Shown in pieces: positions 26,084-64,000 of a stretch of 64,000 nucleotides of DNA. Origin of the DNA: Engraulis encrasicolus (taxonomy: Eukaryota; Chordata; Actinopteri; Clupeiformes; Engraulidae); contig NC_085876.1 of the NCBI RefSeq assembly GCF_034702125.1, positions 14,285,253 through 14,349,252 on the forward strand, in the 5' to 3' direction. The notes beneath the pieces are model-generated. The model ran no database searches. It saw only the letters and a list, made by a program, of their open reading frames with translations, and was not told the DNA's origin. Made by a program: the position numbers and the translations under genes. The stretch's first letter is position 1. Each line of letters starts with the position of its first letter.

Positions 26084-26489
26084 CAAAGGCAGGGCCAGAG
26101 GGAGGGAGGGAGCGAGGGAGGGAGGAGACAAAAGGCAGGAGGTGGAGAGGGACAAACTAAGTAGTGTCAAAACGGAAAGCTTTGCTGAGTCAGATAGAAT
26201 GGTGAACTCGCTGATGAATAGACAGAGAGAGAGAGAGAGAGAGAGATCTAGAAATGGAGGACAAGGAAGGAAACAGACATGTCTGTTTACCACGTTTCTC
26301 ACTCGCTGCAACTACGGAGGGGTTGAAGATGACTTGAGACACACATAAAGCCCACCATGAAAAGCCATAGGGCTTTTCCCTGTAAACTCAATGATGACGA
26401 CAGAATGATACATTTGCAAGACCTGACAAAAAAAGAGATCTATTGATGTGATGCTTTGAAACAATATTTATTTAGTAGTTACTGTAAAG

Positions 26490-26824
26490 CAGGGGTGTCA
26501 AACTCAAATTGACTGAGGACCAAAATCAAAATCTGGAACCAAGTTGCGGGCCGAATTCAACATTTATTTTTAAAAATGGACTAAAATTATGTGTACATGC
26601 ACTTCCTATTCATAGTTAAATTTCACACACACTCTTTCATATTTGTTAGTTCAAATGTGTCTGCACATCCCGTGACACAGCAAATGTCATGTTCAAGTCA
26701 TGTTACGCTATACATTAAGGTGTATGTGGGCCAACTGCAATACACATTTGAAATGATCTCGCGGGCCGAATAAAATGGCTCCACGGGCCAAATTTGGCCC
26801 CCGGGCCTGAGTTTGACACCCCTG
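26490..26824. mobile_element. hAT-type MITE with perfect TSD
   Basis: Termini CAGGGGTGTCAAACTCAAA and TGAGTTTGACACCCCTG, with the perfect target duplication CTGTAAAG (26482-26489, 26825-26832). 335 bp, with GCGGGCCGAAT words near both ends. Non-coding. Confidence 0.95.
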
Positions 26825-27068
26825 CTGTAAAGTATCCAGATGTTTGCACCACCACAACAGTTTTCATCAAGTTAGGCCAGAGATTCGTGCTCAGCCAGCT
26901 GCAAAGGGATGCCAAGTAGGCCTATCTTCAGCTAATGCATTTCTTTTTCATTCTGCAAACACTTGCCTATTGTGTCTGATTTTTTTTGTCTTCTTTGCCA
27001 ACACATTCATGTCAACTGAGTTCTCATGTATGCTGTCCATCAAATATGACATTTCCTGACTTCCTGAC

Positions 27069-27069
27069 C

Positions 27070-27118
<49 letters not shown>
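27069..27118. repeat. (GCGT)n microsatellite
   Basis: About 12 GCGT units: a CpG in every unit, unusual beside the CA/TC tracts. Confidence 0.97.
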
Positions 27119-28299
27119 ATGTGTGTGTGTGCCAAATGCTTTCGCCTTGCTGAGTTGCCAGAGAGAATACTAGAGAACCTGCTCCATCTGACCTTTGCAC
27201 AGGCCCGAATCGGAAAACCAAAGAAAAATAAACTGTTTGATAAAGGCATGTGAGATGAATTTGCAGCATTACAGCATGGCTGAACCGAGTGTGCTGTTGC
27301 TAATGGGCTATAGCCCTTACGCAGGGATCAGCACAGCAAGGTGCACTGTCTGTCACCATACAGATAGGCTAATGGTCTGGTCTCAGACATCCGCACATAC
27401 GTAGGCCTACTTGGAACAGACTAGTAGGAAAACAAGTGCACTGTTGCTTTGAGCACCAACACGTCTCAAGGCTTCTACCAAACTAAGTTCAAGTTGATAA
27501 TGGTAGACTGACATAGGTCCACTGGAACTGACATGACCCCGATAAGACTTTTTTTTCCTTCCCATACTTTTTTTTTGGAGTGCGAATTCCCTCCTTCATC
27601 CAAGTATGCTGTGTACATTTCTGTGTGTGTATGTGTGTGCGCTTACGTGCCATAAGTTGACTAGATCTACTTGTCATGTTTGGACTGTCATCCCGAAGTG
27701 AGTAGTGAATGTATAGCTACATACATGTACAGTAGATGGGAGGTGAAATCTTATAGTCATGTGGCGTGGTGTTGCCATGTGACAGCTTTTTTTCCCTCTT
27801 GCTCTCTCTTTTTGGAGTTATGCTTATTGTGGGATGTCAGTGACTGTGCTCATTATTATTATGGGATGTCGGGTGGGGGCGGGAGGGGGTGAGTGTCTCC
27901 ATGGCAACGTTGGTTGCTAGGGGGGCCACGGAGGAATGGGGAAGAAAGTGTATGTGGGGGGATTATTATGGTCTGTACGTTGCAAGGTAACTATGCAGAG
28001 TGGGGGAGGGGTAAGTGTATGTGGGGGGGTTATTATGGGATGTCTGGCCCCTGATCTCTTTGTGTGTATGCAAGGGGTGTTAGTGAATGAGAGAGACGGC
28101 GACGTCGTATGATATGCCGGACAACATCCAACATTAGAATTCTGTTTAATTGATCTGAAATAATACACTCATTTTTGAGTGCGTCTCTTACAGTAGTACA
28201 AAATATTTAGCGGGGAAAGAGTTAACCAGAGAATATAGTAATCCTATTTTTTCCCAAAAACAACGGGATCATTCAAGTTCTGAGTAAGTGTGCGCTGTT

Positions 28300-28879
28300 G
28301 CAAATTTTATCTGCTGGTTTTGAATCTTGTGGTAGAATCACATGTGTTAAAGTACCGACAGTAGAACACTTAAGTGTTCTGTAACTAAAACACAAAAAAA
28401 TGATTCATGGCGGGACGACATATTCGTGTCTTTGAATTTAGCCGGTAAAGCTAACAGCCGAGTTAGCAAGCATACAAAGCTGCCGCTTGCCAAAGATATA
28501 TATCTGGCTAGCTAGCATGGTAATGTTAGTTAGCTGGCCAGTAGCATGGGTGCTAAAACGATGCGTTTATTGTAGCTCATGACATCTTTGGTTAGTTTTC
28601 TTCGCGGTTTCTAGGTTAATGCCAATTACATCTGCTTTGGTTGTTGTTCCTATCGGCTGAACACGTTAGGAATGTTATGGGTACACATTTTCTAGATCCA
28701 CCTGGTGCTGTTCAACCTACTCAACATTAACTTCCGTTTTCTTTTTGTTCTTTTTGATTTCACCCCCTCGCCACCGGCTTTCCCTCCTCCCGCTTCGACT
28801 TGGACAGACGCAAGATTGAGTGAAAGCTGAGGAGAAAAGTATTTTATCCCACATTGTGAGGTGAATTTACACATTCATA
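28300..28879 (+). promoter_or_regulatory. proximal promoter / 5' UTR region of chd4
   Basis: Immediate upstream sequence with no TATA box at a clear position. It holds an 18-bp perfect palindrome at 28363-28380 and a pyrimidine-rich stretch (28735-28800) ending in CAG near 28806. That stretch could be a transcription start context or a splice acceptor for a 5' UTR exon that begins ACGCAAG. The in-frame stop at 28862 bounds the coding start. Confidence 0.4.
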
Positions 28880-62357
<33,478 letters not shown>

Positions 62358-62690
62358 CCTGTAGGGCTCGCCGTCGAGACCTCGAAACATCGAAAACCTC
62401 GAACCTCGACCTCCCCTGCCCCCTAAGCACCGCCCACCACCTCAACATTCCTGATTGGCACCTCAGAGGACATTTCGCCTTAGCTTGAAGCCACACCCCT
62501 TTACCTATATATGGACATGCAGCGTTTCTAATGGCTTTAAACCCAGGAAGGCTAAGGAAACTAAGCTATTTTATTATTTTACTTTCCTTTTTTTGTTTCT
62601 GATTTTTTTTTCTTTAATATTATTGATATAATGTTATTATGAAATTTTGGGACCTAAAATAAAAATTCAATAAAGGCCTCTGTTTTTCCC
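62358..62690 (+). other. chd4 3' UTR
   Basis: Sequence after the TAG stop, with no repeats, becoming T-rich towards the end. Confidence 0.7.
62658..62674 (+). terminator. chd4 poly(A) signals
   Basis: Two AATAAA hexamers at 62658-62663 and 62669-62674, followed by a T-rich and then GT-rich downstream element. This is a normal cleavage and polyadenylation context. Confidence 0.75.
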
Positions 62691-62913
62691 CCCTTTTTTA
62701 AACATTGGTGTCTTGTCACAGTACAGTTCTGGTGGATATTTTGGTGTTGATGTCTGCAACACACAAGCTCTAGCACACCGCTCCCATATGCATCAGTAAT
62801 TTGTCAGCAATGTGTTGGTCGGTTGGCCAGTTAAGCAACTTTGTTGCTTTGTTAAACCTAGAAAACCAAACCCTACAGTCAGAATGTTTTTTGGCTGTCG
62901 GTTTGGTCTAGGG

Positions 62914-63120
62914 CAGTGTTTCCCAACCTTTTTTGTCTTGTGTACCCCCTAAGCATTTTCGTTGTGCCATGAGTACCCCCTAAGTAAAGTTTTATATCGC
63001 TTTCTCTATCCCAATGTAACTAAGCTCCATGTATTTGTTAAAATTCTATTTTTCCAAGTACCCCCTGCAATGTGCTCGCGTACCCCTAGTGGTACACGTA
63101 CCCCTGGTTGGGAAACACTG
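62914..63120. mobile_element. hAT-type MITE with perfect TSD
   Basis: CAGTGTTTCCCAACC and GGTTGGGAAACACTG termini with the perfect duplication GTCTAGGG (62906-62913, 63121-63128). 207 bp, with GTACCCCCTAAG words. It lies just after the chd4 poly(A) site. Confidence 0.95.
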
Positions 63121-63235
63121 GTCTAGGGTAAGACATGGATGGGGAGCCTATGGCCAGGGGGGTCTGTTGAAGGCCTGTGAGGCCGTCCTATCCGACCCCC
63201 ATGTAATTTTGTTATGCAGTTTCACATGAAATATA

Positions 63236-64000
<765 letters not shown>

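Noticed and set aside
28363..28380. Canonical glucocorticoid response element
   Set aside because: The half-sites AGAACA and TGTTCT are 6 bp apart rather than 3, so it is not a standard element.

Overview
The window is eukaryotic and almost certainly teleost fish DNA. It carries two multi-exon protein genes, both on the + strand. Introns are short to moderate with GT-AG boundaries. The intergenic and intronic space is filled with CA, TC and AG microsatellites, many short hAT-type elements with 8-bp target duplications, tRNA-derived SINE pieces and a Tc1/mariner element. The species cannot be read from the sequence.

Layout. 1-6455: repeat-rich DNA upstream of the first gene, with two local tandem duplications and a nested pair of transposable elements. 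6456-18015: a five-coding-exon Rho-family GTPase gene very close to Cdc42 (192 aa, C-terminal CSLL prenylation box). 18016-28879: 3' flank and intergenic DNA. Its second half (22.5-28.1 kb) is dense in microsatellites and carries a repeated TATTATGG-type motif among RFX X-box-like sites. 28880-62357: a 40-coding-exon gene for a 1992-residue CHD4-type (Mi-2 beta) chromatin remodeller, whose reading frame and splice phases I followed from ATG to stop. 62358-62690: its 3' UTR with poly(A) signals. 62914-64000: a hAT MITE, then a Tc1/mariner element that runs off the window.

Function. The two genes act in different processes. The Cdc42-like GTPase controls actin and polarity at membranes. CHD4 is the ATPase of the nuclear NuRD complex. 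Nothing in the sequence shows a functional link; their adjacency is simply conserved or chance synteny. The letter of the teleost chd4 paralogue (a or b) cannot be decided here.

Most unusual. (1) The 3' end of exon 4 of the GTPase gene, with its 5' splice site, has been amplified into about five tandem copies inside intron 4. Similar exon-edge duplications occur after chd4 exons 8 and 9 and before exon 35. (2) A TATTATGG[GT][AC]TGT-like motif occurs twelve times in 5.5 kb upstream of chd4. (3) chd4 intron 36 has the hallmarks of a U12-type intron, and intron 15 a GC donor. (4) A MITE family is present in three copies; one contains a hAT insertion, and another preserves the empty target site. 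(5) The 10-bp palindrome GTAGGCCTAC is over-represented.
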